Assembly: GCF_022539505.1 (NCBI RefSeq)
Contig: NC_061510.1
Location: 39,705,047-39,769,046, forward strand
Source: Lolium rigidum
Lineage: Eukaryota > Streptophyta > Magnoliopsida > Poales > Poaceae
Reading direction: 5' to 3'
DNA length: 64,000 nt
This document shows positions 24,871 to 36,627 of the stretch, piece after piece. The notes below the pieces were generated by a model that saw only the letters and a list, made by a program, of their open reading frames with translations, ran no database searches and was not told where the DNA came from. Numbering within the stretch: the first letter of the stretch is position 1; the number at the start of each line of letters is the position of its first letter. The translations under genes were made by a program, and so were the position numbers.

Positions 24871-24880
24871 ATTATATATA
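24871..24880 (+). promoter_or_regulatory. Putative TATA box of the plus-strand LTR
   Basis: ATTATATATA lies about 1.28 kb before the primer-binding site, in the LTR, where the promoter of an LTR element is expected. Confidence 0.45.
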
Positions 24881-26165
24881 TGGCCCCGAAGGGTTCTCGA
24901 GAGGGGAGCTCCGCAGAAACACATAAACACGAAAGCAGATGCTGCAACAACGAAGATTGGAGGGGGAAACTCCACTGGAGCCGCCGCCGGAGGGATCTCC
25001 ACCTTATGCTACATCTTCCTCATCATCACCATGATCAAGGGGGAGTAGTCCACCTCTGGACTACGGGTTTGTGGCAGTAGCTTGATTCATTTCTCTCATG
25101 TTCTTCGTAGTTCTTAGTACCATATGAGCTGCCCAACATGATTATGGTCATATTTGTAATACCTATGTGGTGGATCTTTATTCTATTCTATGATATGATA
25201 AGATTTTTCTATACTTTGTGTAAGATGTATTGATATATGCATATTGTGTATCCCGTTCTTAAGTATTGGTTCTGATTCAACTTGTATGCAAGAATGTGTG
25301 TGGGGTGATGTGTGTGTTAGATGAAATAGCATGGTTTCAATGATTGAATAGTGACAACAAATTCATGATCTATTATGGCTTTGACTTTTCTTTTTCTATC
25401 TCACTAGGGATAAAGTGAATGCATGCGCTATGTTCATTACGTGACAAAAGTAATGATCTTATTTGTTCAAGGTAGAATATTTGATATTCAAACATCATGT
25501 CAAAGTTCTTATAGCTATACTCTGTTAATTCTTAATAGAAAATCGTTTGAAGTTATTCCTATCTTTTGGAGTATAAGAGAGATGTGTTGCATCATCTCAA
25601 TGTTAGGATGTGATGCCCATATGAATGCTTATCTTATACATGTTAGAGTTATTGTCTTCATATCTCATTGATGAATTGTTATTGTCCACTACAACTTAAT
25701 AGAGAGAATAGTGAAGTGAATCCATGAACCCCGGTCCAATTTTAATCATAAGAAACACCTTTCAATCACTTTTATCTTAATTTTTATTTGCAGCACTATT
25801 TTAATCTGAAACTACAAAAATACTTTATTTCTTATTTGCACTCAAAACCCCAAAACAAACAAACATTACCACTTTTATTTAGTTTAATTCAGTTGTTTAG
25901 TTTATTTTACTTATTACTACTTTATTTATTTTTTTACTTACATGAAACCTTGTGTTTGACAACCACACGGTGGATTTGGGGACACAAGGCTTTATTTTAT
26001 TTTGCAGGATTGCTACAAAAAGGGAGGGAGAGACATCTCTTTACGCCATTCACCGAGAGTTCGATATAAACCCTCGAGTCACCCTTGTGTGTGTGTGGGG
26101 GGGGGGGGATATTCTGGTGACACAACACTCTGCACTTGGAGTCCCAACGTCATCAAGATATTTTC

Positions 26166-26255
26166 TGGCGCCGGTGCCGGGGAGTAATCAAGAGACTCCA
26201 TCAAGAAATCCCCCTTCAAGCGCCATCAAGACATTTTCTGACGGCGTTGCCGGGG
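26166..26255 (+). repeat. Duplicated primer-binding-site module
   Basis: The unit CATCAAGA-ATTTTCTG followed by GGCGCCGGTGCCGGGG recurs 73 bp later as CATCAAGACATTTTCTGACG and GCGTTGCCGGGGG (26239-26255). Both match the 3' end of tRNA-Asp imperfectly, so the leader holds two candidate priming sites. Confidence 0.65.
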
Positions 26256-26491
26256 GGTGGAAAGAGTTACATCACAGTGGTTGCTGCGAGAGAAGAAATT
26301 CCCACGACAACTGCTAGATATCTTATGGTATCGTTGCCTTCATTTTCAACTTAGTGCAAATACCTAAGCTTGAAGAGGTTGCACCACTGTGAGCTCTCTT
26401 ATCTCTTTTAGACTTTGCAAAGTACTTTATTTGTCTTGTTTTTAGTCTTTACTTTCTAGTTCTTTTCCGTAAAACAAAAAAATCCATAAAA

Positions 26492-27650
26492 ATGAAAAAT
26501 GAAAATATCAACAACACTCATGGTATGGCTACTAGTCAAGATAAAAACGTCATGTTGAAAGAGGAATATAAAAATGCTATGATATTTATGAAATATAGAG
26601 AATCATGTGAAGGGAAACGACTAAAAAGTTTCTTAAGACTTCTTAATAAAACTGCTATTGAGTTGCTTGCACATTATGAAAGGTCTTGTAACTTTTGGTG
26701 TGGTGAACACTTTGACTTCTAATGTAGATCCCATGAACAACATACAATTGCCTCCTCATACTTGTAGTTATGTTTAATTAGGGATGGTAGAAGTAGAACA
26801 ATTTGTGAGCTTTATGGCAGCCTTCAAATTAAAGACTTTCCTTGATGAGGTCTATGAAATTAGTGGTGTGACTCATGATTGCGATTTTGAGGTCTTCATT
26901 ATCCTAAATCATTGCATAGACTTCTTTTCTGATAATATATATGTTCTTGACTATAATGAAAGAACCGCATAGCCCGAGAAAACACTAGAGCATTACATAA
27001 GGAAGAAAATGAAGAAGCCATAGTTCCATCTAAGCTTGGGGAAGAGTGGGATTTTCCACCTTCACCACCAACATTGGATGATAACTCTAAAACTGATTAT
27101 GCTCTAGATGATGGCCTATTTTTACTTGAGAACCCCCCATGTTTTGAAAATACTATATTATGTAAGGATGAAAATGATAAACTTCCTGTTTGTGATAATG
27201 CTCTCATCCATGAGAATCCCATGTTATTATTAAAATCTCCTATTCACACAATAGAGGAGAAATATGCTCATGTTGAGAAATACTTGCATGGTATATCTTA
27301 TGCATATGAAAAATCTTCTTGCAGCCATGATTTCATGACAAAAAGTGGTACTAATAATTATGTTGAAAGAGGGAAGCATGTTAATGAATCAATTAATAAA
27401 TTTGATGATCCTCTTTATATGCCACAATTCTCTAAGATTCATGATTCAAATAGCCACACTATTAGTTGTTCTTCAAGCGATTGCAATTATTATAAAAGAG
27501 GAGAATATAAGCACCCTATCTATGCTAATGATAATTAGAAGTTGCATTTAACTATCATAGATATATTTTGGTATACTCCTATTGTCTGTGATCCATTCAT
27601 ATATAAAATCCCAATGCATAGGAAGAAAGTTAGACTTTGTTAGTACTTGT
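26492..27650 (+). pseudogene. Broken ORF of the plus-strand LTR element
   Basis: Three open pieces in successive frames (26492-26722, 26784-26972 and 27074-27538) form one degraded coding region. It contains SKLGEEWDFPPSPP near 27030, NYVERGKH near 27358, YYKRGEYKHP near 27489 and, beyond a stop at 27538, FIYKIPMHRKKVRL near 27598. These blocks occur in the same order in the minus-strand ORFs of elements A, B and C, where the wording is SKLGEAG, YYERGKHGY and YKIPFHRKWVRL. It is acidic, Asn/Asp-rich and lacks gag, protease or polymerase motifs. Function unknown. Confidence 0.6.
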
Positions 27651-28560
27651 TGCATATTTCATGTTGTGTGCTAATGCGCTTTAAAGGGTTAAATATATTT
27701 ATTGGTAAGATCACTCCATGGGATCCTGGCATATTGTTGTCATATATTATTTTTAATCATGATAAGGAGATTATCAAGAAGCATCACTCCTACAACATCA
27801 TTGGCCCTATTAATCCAAGTAAGTAAGCCTAGCTATATGGCTATTAAAAACGTTTTACGGGAGGTAATCCGAGATGTTTTTTTTCTTTCTACATGCTTGT
27901 TGTAGCATGTTGGTTTTATTAGTTTACTCTCTGGTTTCTAAATAAAGTACCAAGTTTTTACCCATTTGGATGATAAAAATTGCAAACAAAATATGGAGTT
28001 GTTGATTCCTACACTGCACTTTTTAGTGAACGATTTTTCTGATTTTTTTGGTAACTCCTAAAATCTTGATAAATTCACAGTAGTTGTATCTTTTCATTCT
28101 CTATATACAAAAATATTGGGTAAAATTTCTGACATGTCAAAGTGGTCGAAAGAAAATCAGTTTTGCTTCAGCAAAAATTCTAGACAAATTCTGTTTCATA
28201 ATGTTAGATCCATTCTTTTGACTATCAAAATGATTTTTTCTTGAAACTTTTGATGTATTAGAATGAGTAGGACATTATTTTATTTCTGTTTCATGAAGAT
28301 ATAATTTCATTTATGAAAAATAGCAGCAAGCATGATATCTTTGTACCACTAATGTCACCCCATAGAAAAGAATGAGAATTTTTTTGTTGAAGTTTTTTCA
28401 GAGGGAATGGATGAACACCACACCAAGAGAAATCCAAAATGGTGAAGAACATAAGCTTGGGGATGTCCAAGGCACCCCACTGGATATATATTAAATCTCT
28501 CGGTTTGCGCACTTCTAAACTTTGTTTTTTGAGCAACATAGAATTTTCGCTAAAACTTGA

Positions 28561-29129
28561 AGCATCTTTGTTTTGTTTTGTGTCTGGTTTTGTTTTTGTT
28601 TAAGAAGACCGTCATATAGAATAATTTTCATGCATATGACTGAGCTACTGGATCCAACTCTATTTTCATGAGTTCCATTTAAAATAAGTTGCATACTATT
28701 AAAATTTGAAGAGGGATGCAAAATTCAAAGCTGAAATTTATATTATGTATAGTATTACTAGTTTCAAATGCTTTATTGAGTGGTGATGTGCTATATGCCT
28801 TATTCAATGCTACTTATTATTAGTATACATAGATTTTTAATTTTAAGTATCATTGTTTTATGATGAATGAATAGCTCTATAGATACTATTGCATGCTTCT
28901 AGATCAGGCCCGGGCGGCCACATCTGCTGGGCAGGCCCGAGCGGATAGGTGTGCCACCAGTGCGGCCCGCACAGGTCCCCGAATTTTTGAGGCCCCAAAT
29001 TCGGCCCATCACATGACATAGGCCCATTGATCCCACAACAGATTTTGCCAAGCAGCCCGTTTGGACCCCTTTCCAATGAAGTTTTTTACCGTTAAAAATT
29101 ACAAAGTAACAATAAGATTTGATCTCTGA
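28561..29129. other. Intergenic, no recognised gene
   Basis: AT-rich to 28880, then a GC-rich stretch with GGCCCGGGCGGCC and CCCGAGCGG. No open frame with a known domain. Confidence 0.35.
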
Positions 29130-29419
29130 GGGCGCGTTTGGTAAGCTGCATGCCCCTTGGCTTGCATCGACCCAGCTTTTTTCGGCCCGTTTGGTTACCT
29201 GGTCAACGCCGCGTTCTTGCAGGAACCGGTTCTCAAAGCACCCTCGGGCCAGGTCCTGGAGGAACACCCGGTTCGGCCGTTTCTAGAGAGCCACCCCCGT
29301 TTCCGCAGAAGTGGAGAACGCGGCGTCCTCGCAGAGCCACCATGGGAGATGGCGTGAGCTCGCACGGGATGGTGAAATCTCGGCGCCATGAATTCGGTCA
29401 CCGCGCTTGAATTTTCGCC

Positions 29420-29428
29420 ACCATATAT
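29420..29428 (+). promoter_or_regulatory. Putative TATA box of the MYB/SANT gene
   Basis: CATATATAG lies about 83 bp before an ATG at 29511, a spacing typical of plant promoters plus a short leader. Confidence 0.45.
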
Positions 29429-29510
29429 AGGGGCAGCTCTCTCATCGGCAAATCCAAATCACCCATTTGCCCCCATTTCGAGCTCATCCAACATCCCCGA
29501 TCTAGCGACA

Positions 29511-29564
29511 TGGCCGGCTCTACCTCACCCGCATGGTCGGCGAGGCTTGCGGCGGCTGTGGCGG
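29511..29564 (+). pseudogene. First coding piece of the MYB/SANT-like gene
   Basis: The ATG at 29511 opens MAGSTSPAWSARLAAAVA, 18 codons before LTR element A begins. The reading continues in phase at 36286 after removal of element A and one copy of the GGCGG duplication, giving Ala-Pro-Ser-Gly-His-Glu and a stop near 36331. The frame match across the insertion supports one original gene. A TATA box lies upstream. Confidence 0.55.
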
Positions 29565-31169
29565 TGATGGCGTGTATTTCACACGTTCGTTGGGCAACCC
29601 CAAGAGGAAGGTATGATGCGCACAGCAGCAAGTTTTCCCTCAGAAAGAAACCAAGGTTTATCGAACCAGGAGGAGCCAAGAAGCACGTTGAAGGTTGATG
29701 GCGGCGGGATGTAGTGCGGCGCAACACCGGAGATTCCGGCGCCAACGTGGAACCCGCACAACACAACCAAATTACTTTGCCCCAACGAAACAGCTGAGGT
29801 TGTCAATCTCACCGGCTTGCTGTAACAAAGGATTAACCGTATTGTGTGGAAGATGATTGTTTGCAGAGAAAATAGTAAAACAAGTATTGCAGCAGATTTG
29901 TATTTCAGTATTAAAAGAATGGACCGGGGTCCACAGCTCACTAGAGGTGTCTCTCCCATAAGATAAAAGCATGTTGGGTGAACAAATTACAGTCGGGCAA
30001 TTGACAAATAGAGAGGGCATAACAATGCACATACATGGCATGATAAGTATAGTGAGATTTAATTGGGCATTACGACAAAGTACATAGACCGCCATCCAAC
30101 CGCATCTATGCCTAAAAAGTCCACCTTCGAGTTATCGTCCGAACCCCTTCCAGTATTAAGTTGCAAAGCAACAGCACAATTGCATTAAGTATGGTGCGTA
30201 ATGTAATCAACAACTACATCCTCGGACATAGCGCCAATGTTTTATCCCTAGTGGCAACAAAGACAACACAACCTTAGAACTTTCTCGTCACTGTCCTGTG
30301 TGTCAATGCGGGCATGAACCCACTATCGAGCATAAATACTCCCTCTTGGAGTTAAAAGCAAAAACTTGGCCAGAGCCTCTACTAGTAACTGGAGAGCATG
30401 CAAGATCATAAACAACACATATGTAATAACTTGATAATTAACATAACATGGTATTCTCTATCCATCGGATCCCGACAAACACAACATAGAGTATTACGGA
30501 TAGATGATCTTGATCATGTTAGGCAGCTCACAAGATCCAACAATGAAGCACAATGAGGAGAAGACAACCATCTAGCTACCGCTATGGACCCATAGTCCAG
30601 GGGTGAACTACTCACTCATCACTCCGGAGGCGACCATGGCGGTGTAGAGTCCTCCGGGAGATGAATCCCCTCTCCGGCAGGGTGCCGGAGGAGATCTCCG
30701 TGATCCCCCGAGATGGGATCGGCGGCGGCGGCGTCTCTGGAAGGTTTTCCGTATCGTGGTTTTTCGCATCAGGGGTTTCGCGACGGAGGCTTTAAGTAGG
30801 CGGAAGGGCAGAGTCGGGGGCCAGACGAGGGGCCCACACCACAGGGCGGCGCGGGCCCCCCCTTGGCCGCGCCGCCATGTGGTTTGGCCACCTCGTGGCC
30901 CCACTTCGTATGCTCTTCGGTCTTCTGGAAGGTTCGTGGCGAAATAGGCCCCCTGGGTCTTGATTTCGTCCAATTCCGAGAATATTTCGTTACTAGGATT
31001 TCTGAAACCAAAAACAACGTAGAACAACGAACCGGCACTTCGGCATCTTGTTAACAGGTTAGTTCCGTAAAATGCACGAATATGACATAAAGTGTGCATA
31101 AAACATGTAGGTATCATCAATAATATGGCATAGAACATAAGAAATTATCGATACGTCGGAGACGTATCA
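29565..31169 (-). repeat. 3' LTR of element A
   Basis: Plus-strand ends are TGATGGCGTG and GACGTATCA. A GC-rich stretch at 30640-30900 reads open on both strands but shifts phase in the other LTR copy, so it is not taken as a gene. Confidence 0.9.
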
Positions 31170-33038
31170 AGCATCCCCAAGCTTAGTTCTCGTCGTCCCG
31201 AGCGGTGTAAAACGATAACAAAGATAATTTCTGAAGTGATATGCCATCATAACCTTGATCATACTATTTGTAAACATATGTAGTGGATGCAGCGATCAAA
31301 ACAATGGTAATGACATGAGTAAACAAGTGAATCATAAAGCAAAGACTTTTCATGAATAGTACTTCAAGACAAGTATTAATAAGTCTTGCATAAGAGTTAA
31401 CTCATAAAGCAATAAATCAAAGTAAAGGCATTGAAACAACACAAAGGAAGATTAAGTTTCAGTGGTCGCTTTCAACTTGTAACATGTATATCTCATGGAT
31501 AATTGTCAACATAGAGTAATATAACAAGTACAATATGCAAGTATGTAGGAATCAATGCACAGTTCACACAAGTGTTTGCTTCTTGAGGTGGAGAGAGATA
31601 GGTGAACTGACTCAACATAAAAGTAAAAAGAATGGTCCTTCAAAGAGGAAAGCATCGATTGCTATATTTGTGCTAGAGCTTTTATTTTGAAAACATGAAA
31701 CAATTTTGTCAACGGTAGTAATAAAGCATATGAGTTATGAAAGTTATATCTTACAAGTTGCAAGTCTCATGCATAGTATACTAATAGTGCCCGCACCTTG
31801 TCCTAATTAGCTTGGACTACCGGATCTTTGCAATGCACATGTTTTAACCAAGTGTCACAATGGGGTACCTCCATGCCGCCTCGTACAAAGGTCTAAGGAG
31901 AAAGCTCGCATTTTGGATTTCTCGCTTTTGATTATTCTCAACTTAGACATCCATACCGGGACAACATGGACAACAGATAATGGACTCCTCTTTAATGCAT
32001 AAGCATGTGGCAACAATTATTATTCTCATATGAGATTGAGGATATATGTCCAAGACTGAAACTTCCACCATGAATCATGGCTTTAGTTAGCGGCCCAATG
32101 TTCTTCTCTAACAATATGCATGCTCCAACCATGAAGGTGGTAGATCTCTCTTACTTCAGACAAGACGGACATGCATAGCAACTCACATGATATTCAACAA
32201 AGAATAGTTGATGGCGTCCCCGAAACATGGTTATCGCACAACAAGCAACTTAATAAGAGATAAAGTGCATAAGTACATATTCAATACCACAATAGTTTTT
32301 AAGCTATTTGTCCCATGAGCTATATATTGCAAAGGTGAATGATGGAATTTTAAAGGTAGCACTCAAGCAATTTACTTTGGAATGGCGGATAAATACCATG
32401 TAGTAGGTAGGTATGGTGGACACAAATGGCATAGTGGTTGGCTCAAGGGTTTTGGATGCATGAGAAGTATTCCCTCTCGATACAAGGTTTAGGCTAGCAA
32501 GGTTATTTGAAACAAACACAAGGATGAACGGTACAGCAAAACTCACATAAAATACATATTGTAAACATTATAAGATTCTACACCGTCTTCCTTGTTGTTC
32601 AAAACTCAATACTAGATGTTATCTAGACTCTAGAGAAACTAAATATGCAAACCAAATTAGCAAGCTCTAAGTGTTTCTTCATTAATGGGTGCAAAGTATA
32701 TGATGCAAGAGCTTAAACATGAGCATAACAATTTCCAAGTATCAAATTATCCAAGACATTTTAGAATTACTACATGTAGCATTTTCCAATTCCAACCATA
32801 TAACAATTTAACGAAGAAGAAACTTCGCCATGAATACTATGAGTAGAGCCTAAGGACATACTTGTCCATATGCTACAGCGGAGCGTGTCTCTCTCCCATA
32901 AAGTGAATGCTAGGATCCATTTTATTCAAACAAAACAAAAATAAAAACAAACCGACGCTCCAAGCAAAGTGCGTAAGATGTGACGGAATAAAAATATAGT
33001 TTCGGGGGAGGAACCTCGATAATGTTGTCGATGAAGAA

Positions 33039-33059
33039 GGGGATGCCTTGGGCATCCCC
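33039..33059. repeat. Perfect 9-bp-stem hairpin in element A
   Basis: Arms GGGGATGCC and GGCATCCCC flank a TTG loop. Corresponding hairpins sit at the same place in B (56952-56972), C unit 1 (42308-42327, one base shorter) and C unit 2 (52409-52429). Confidence 0.8.
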
Positions 33060-33755
33060 AAGCTTAGACGCTTGAGTCTTCTTAGAATATGCAGGGGTGA
33101 ACCACCGGGCATCCCCAAGCTTAGAGCTTTCACTCTCCTTGATCATATTGCATCATACTCCTCTCTTGATCCTTGAAAACTTCCTCCACACCAAACTCGA
33201 AACAACTCATTAGAGGGTTAGTGCATAATAAAAATTCACATGTTCAGAGGTGACACAATCATTCTTAACACTTCTGGACATTGCATAAAGCTACTGGACA
33301 TTAATGGATCAAAGAAATTCATCCAACATAGCAAAAGAGGCAATGCAAAATAAAAGGCAGAATCTGTCAAAACAGAACAATCCGTAAAGATGGATTTTAT
33401 TAGGCCACCAGACTTGCTCAAATGAAAATTCTCAAATTGAATGAAAGTTGCGTACATATCTGAGGATCATGCACGTAAATTGGCTTAATTTTATGAGCTA
33501 CCTACAGGGAGGTAGACCCATATTCGTGACAGCAAAGAAATCTGTAACTGCGCAGTAATCCAAATCTAGTACTTACTTTACTATCAAAGACTTTACTTGG
33601 CACAACAAAACATAAAACTAAGATAAGGAGAGGTTGCTACAGTAGTAAACAACTTCCAAGACACAAATATAAAACAAAGTACTGTAGCAAAATAACACAT
33701 GGGTTATCTCCCAAGAAGTTCTTTCTTTATAGCCATTAAGATGGGCTCGGCAGCT

Positions 33756-34415
33756 TTAATGATGCACTCGCAAGAAATAGTATTTGAAGCAAAAGAGAGC
33801 ATCAAGAGGCAAATTCAAAACACATTTAAGTCTAAAATGCTTCCTATGCATAGGAATCTTGTAAATAAACAAGTTCATGAAGAGCAAAGTAACAAGCATA
33901 GGAAGATAAAACAAGTGTAGCTTCAAAAATTTCAGCACATAGAGAGGTGTTTTAGTAACATGAAAATTTCTACAACCATATTTTCCTCTCTCATAATAAT
34001 TTTCAGTAGCATCATGAGCAAACTCAACAATGTAACTATCACATAAAGCATTCTTATCATGAGTCTCATGCATAAAATTATTACTCTCCACGTAAGCATA
34101 ATCAATTTTTGTAGTGGGAGCAAATTCAACAAAGTGGCTATCATCATATATAGGAGGCATATTGTAATCATAAAAGAAAATTTTCTCCTCAATGCTTGGG
34201 GGACTAAAAAGATCATGCTCATCGGAGCCAGCTTCCCCAAGCTTAGAATTTTCCATAGCATTAGCAACAATGGTGTTCAAAGCATCCATAGTAATAACAT
34301 TCCCATTAGCATGCATATAAAGTTCCATGGGTTTTTTAATTCTCTCTTCAAACACATCATGTCCTAATTCAAGATAAAGTTCATAAAGATCTCTCATATT
34401 TTTGTTGTTTTCCAT
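33756..34415 (-). CDS. Uncharacterised acidic ORF of element A (219 aa)
   Basis: It lies about 240 bp inside the primer-binding site, the position gag occupies in coding elements. The N-terminus (MENNKNMRDLYELYLELGHD, then FEERIKKPMELYMHANGN) looks helical and is nearly identical in the C and B copies. SKLGEAG and an Asp/Glu-rich centre (FSPPSIEEK, MPPIYDD) follow. The C-terminal part has YYERGKYG and FIYKIPMHRK. The last 30 residues differ from the C1 and B copies because of a frameshift after RLKCV. No zinc knuckle, protease or polymerase motif is seen. Hydrophobic runs (LHLFYLPMLVTLLFMNLF) could be a membrane or packing segment. Function unknown. Confidence 0.55.
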   Translation of the reverse strand: MENNKNMRDLYELYLELGHDVFEERIKKPMELYMHANGNVITMDALNTIVANAMENSKLGEAGSDEHDLFSPPSIEEKIFFYDYNMPPIYDDSHFVEFAPTTKIDYAYVESNNFMHETHDKNALCDSYIVEFAHDATENYYERGKYGCRNFHVTKTPLYVLKFLKLHLFYLPMLVTLLFMNLFIYKIPMHRKHFRLKCVLNLPLDALFCFKYYFLRVHH

Positions 34416-34679
34416 TATGCTTAACTAGTGAAATAAAAACATGCATGATATTAAGTAAAGTAAAACAAGTAACTAATTTTTTGTGTTTTTGATATAGCAA
34501 ACAAGACAGTAAATAAGATAAAGCTAGCAACTAATTTTTTTGTGTTTTGATATAAATGCAGCAAACAAAGTAGTAAATAAAATAAAGCAAGACAAAAACA
34601 AAGTAAAGAGATTGAGAAGTGGAGACTTCCCTTGCAGCGTGTCTTGATCTCCCCGGCAACGGCGCCGTGAAAATATGCT

Positions 34680-36280
34680 TGATGGCGTGTATTTCACACG
34701 TTCGTTGGGCAACCCCAAGAGGAAGGTATGATGCGCACAGCAGCAAGTTTTCCCTCGGAAAGAAACCAAGGTTTATCGAACCAGGAGGAGCCAAGAAGCA
34801 CGTTGAAGGTTGATGGCGGCGGGATGTAGTGCGGCGCAACACCGAGAGATTCCGGCGCCAACGTGGAACCCTGCACAACACAACCAAAGTACTTTGCCCC
34901 AACAAAACGAGTGAGGTTGTCAATCTCACCGGCTTGCTGTAACAAAGGATTAACCGTATTGTGTGGAAGATGATTGTTTGCAGAGAAAATAGTAAAACAA
35001 GTATTGAAGCAGATTTGTATTTCAGTATTAAAAGAATGGACCGGGGTCCACAGTTCACTAGAGGTGTCTCTCCCATAAGATAAAAGCATGTTGGGTGAAC
35101 AAATTACAGTCGGGCAATTGACAAATAGAGAGGGCATAACAATGCACATACATGGCATGATAAGTATAGTGAGATTTAATTGGGCATTACGACAAAGTAC
35201 ATAGACCGCCATCCAACCGCATCTATGCCTAAAAAGTCCACCTTCAGGTTATCGTCCGAACCCCTTCCAGTATTAAGTTGCAAAGCAACAGACAATTGCA
35301 TTAAGTATGGTGCGTAATGTAATCAACAACTACATCCTCGGACATAGCGCCAATGTTTTATCCCTAGTGGCAACAGACACAACACAACCTTAGAACTTTC
35401 GCATCACTCGTCCCGGTGTCAATGCGGGCATGAACCCACTATCGAGCATAAATACTCCCTCTTGGAGTTAAAAGCAAAAACTTGGCTAGAGCCTCTACTA
35501 GTAACGGAGAGCATGCAAGATCATAAACAACACATATGTAATAACTTGATAATTAACATAACATGGTATTCTCTATCCATCGGATCCCGACAAACACAAC
35601 ATAGAGTATTACGGATAGATGATCTTGATCATGTTAGGCAGCTCACAAGATCCAACAATGAAGCACAATGAGGAGAAGACAACCATCTAGCTACTGCTAT
35701 GGACCCATAGTCCGAGGGTGAACTACTCACTCATCACTCCGGAGGCGACCATGGCGGTGTAGAGTCCTCCGGGAGATGAATCCCCTCTCCGGCGAGGTGC
35801 CGGAGGAGATCTCCGGGATTCCCCGAGATGGGATCGGCGGCGGCGGCGTCTCGCAAGGTTTTCCGTATCGTGGTTTTTTCGCATCGGGGGTTTCGCGACG
35901 GAGGCTTTAAGTAGGCGGAAGGGCAGAGTCGGGGGCCGACGAGGGGCCCACACCACGGGCGGCGCGGGGCCCCCTTGGCCGCGCCGCCATGTGGTTTGGC
36001 CACCTCGTGGCCCCACTTCGTATGCTCTTCGGTCTTCCGGAAGGTTCGTGGCGAAATAGGCCCCCGGGTCTTGATTTCGTCCAATTCCGAGAATATTTCG
36101 TTACTAGGATTTACGAAACCAAAAACAGCGAGAAAACGAGAACTGGCACTTCGGCATCTTGTTAATAGGTTAGTTCCAGAAAATGCACGAATATGACATA
36201 AAGTGTGCATAAAACATGTAGGTATCATCAATAATATGGCATAGAACATAAGAAATTATCGATACGTCGGAGACGTATCA
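34680..36280 (-). repeat. 5' LTR of element A
   Basis: Matches 29565-31169 over its full length with scattered single-base and small indel differences. Confidence 0.9.
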
Positions 36281-36627
36281 GGCGGCGCCTAGTGGCCACG
36301 AAGGATGGTCGTCTTCTTCGTCTGTGTCGATTACTTAGATCTAGATCTTATGGGTACACAACCGGGGTCTGAACGAATCCATTGTAGGACATTCCTTCGT
36401 CGCCGGTGGAGGTTGTGGAGGTTTTCCAGGTTCCATCTGACTCTACGTCGGGGACAGTGGTGCTGCCTGCATCTTCCACTGGGACGGTGGTGCTGCCTGC
36501 ATCTTCACCAGGGTCCCCTGCTTCCCCTACCTCGGTGCTACGTGTGGCTCCTTTGACTGTAAGGCCGATCTTACCTACCTCGCTATTCTTTGATGTGGTA
36601 CTGGTAGTTCATAGATCTGCTAGTGCT
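36281..36627 (+). pseudogene. Middle piece of the MYB/SANT-like gene, between elements A and B
   Basis: This 347-bp island of host element sequence separates two LTR retrotransposons. A frame from 36406 encodes a Pro/Ser/Thr-rich linker with a repeated GTVVLPASS motif (direct 36-bp repeat at about 36448-36520), then PTSVLRVAPLTVRPILPTS. An upstream block (GTQPGSERIHCRT, near 36350) is in another phase, showing a frameshift near 36400. GTGGTACTGG near 36595 could be an exon end, with the following 40-bp repeats intronic. Confidence 0.45.

Larger units (their letters stand above)
24469..28560 (+). mobile_element. Plus-strand LTR element related to A/B/C, no 3' LTR seen
   Basis: A probable 5' LTR ends with ACGTCATCA at 26155. 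It is followed after ten bases by TGGCGCCGGTGCCGGGGA (26166-26183), a primer site for tRNA-Asp with one changed base. The LTR start near 24469 (TGTAAAATGC) is uncertain. The LTR contains a TATA box (ATTATATATA at 24871-24880). The internal region carries a broken ORF with SKLGE, ERGK and YKIPMHRKKVRL blocks also found in the minus-strand elements. It also has a version of their hairpin near 28459-28478. No second LTR is found before the next element boundary at 29130. Confidence 0.6.
29565..36280 (-). mobile_element. LTR retrotransposon A, non-autonomous
   Basis: LTRs at 29565-31169 (1,605 bp) and 34680-36280 (1,601 bp) start TGATACGT and end in CCATCA in minus-strand sense. Target duplication GGCGG flanks it (29560-29564 and 36281-36285). 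The 3.5-kb internal region has a tRNA-Asp primer site (34651-34666, last base mutated) and a purine-rich CTAAGCTTGGGGATGC next to the 3' LTR. It has a single ORF and no gag, protease, integrase or reverse transcriptase. It must depend on proteins supplied in trans. The LTR pair is very similar, so the insertion is fairly young. Confidence 0.92.

Noticed and set aside
24880..25080. Plus-strand 66-codon frame after the TATA box of the plus-strand element
   Set aside because: It lies inside the LTR; no relative shows a protein at this place.
30608..31138. Open frames of 100-180 codons on both strands in the GC-rich part of LTRs (also at 35723-36249, 37656-38027, 39880-40398, 50164-50487, 55227-55755 and 59420-59878)
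   Set aside because: They lie inside LTRs, shift phase between the paired LTR copies and have no recognised domain.
33699..33920. Plus-strand frame starting MGYLPRSSFFIAIKMG
   Set aside because: Antisense to the conserved C-terminus PILMAIKKxLLGR of the minus-strand element ORF.
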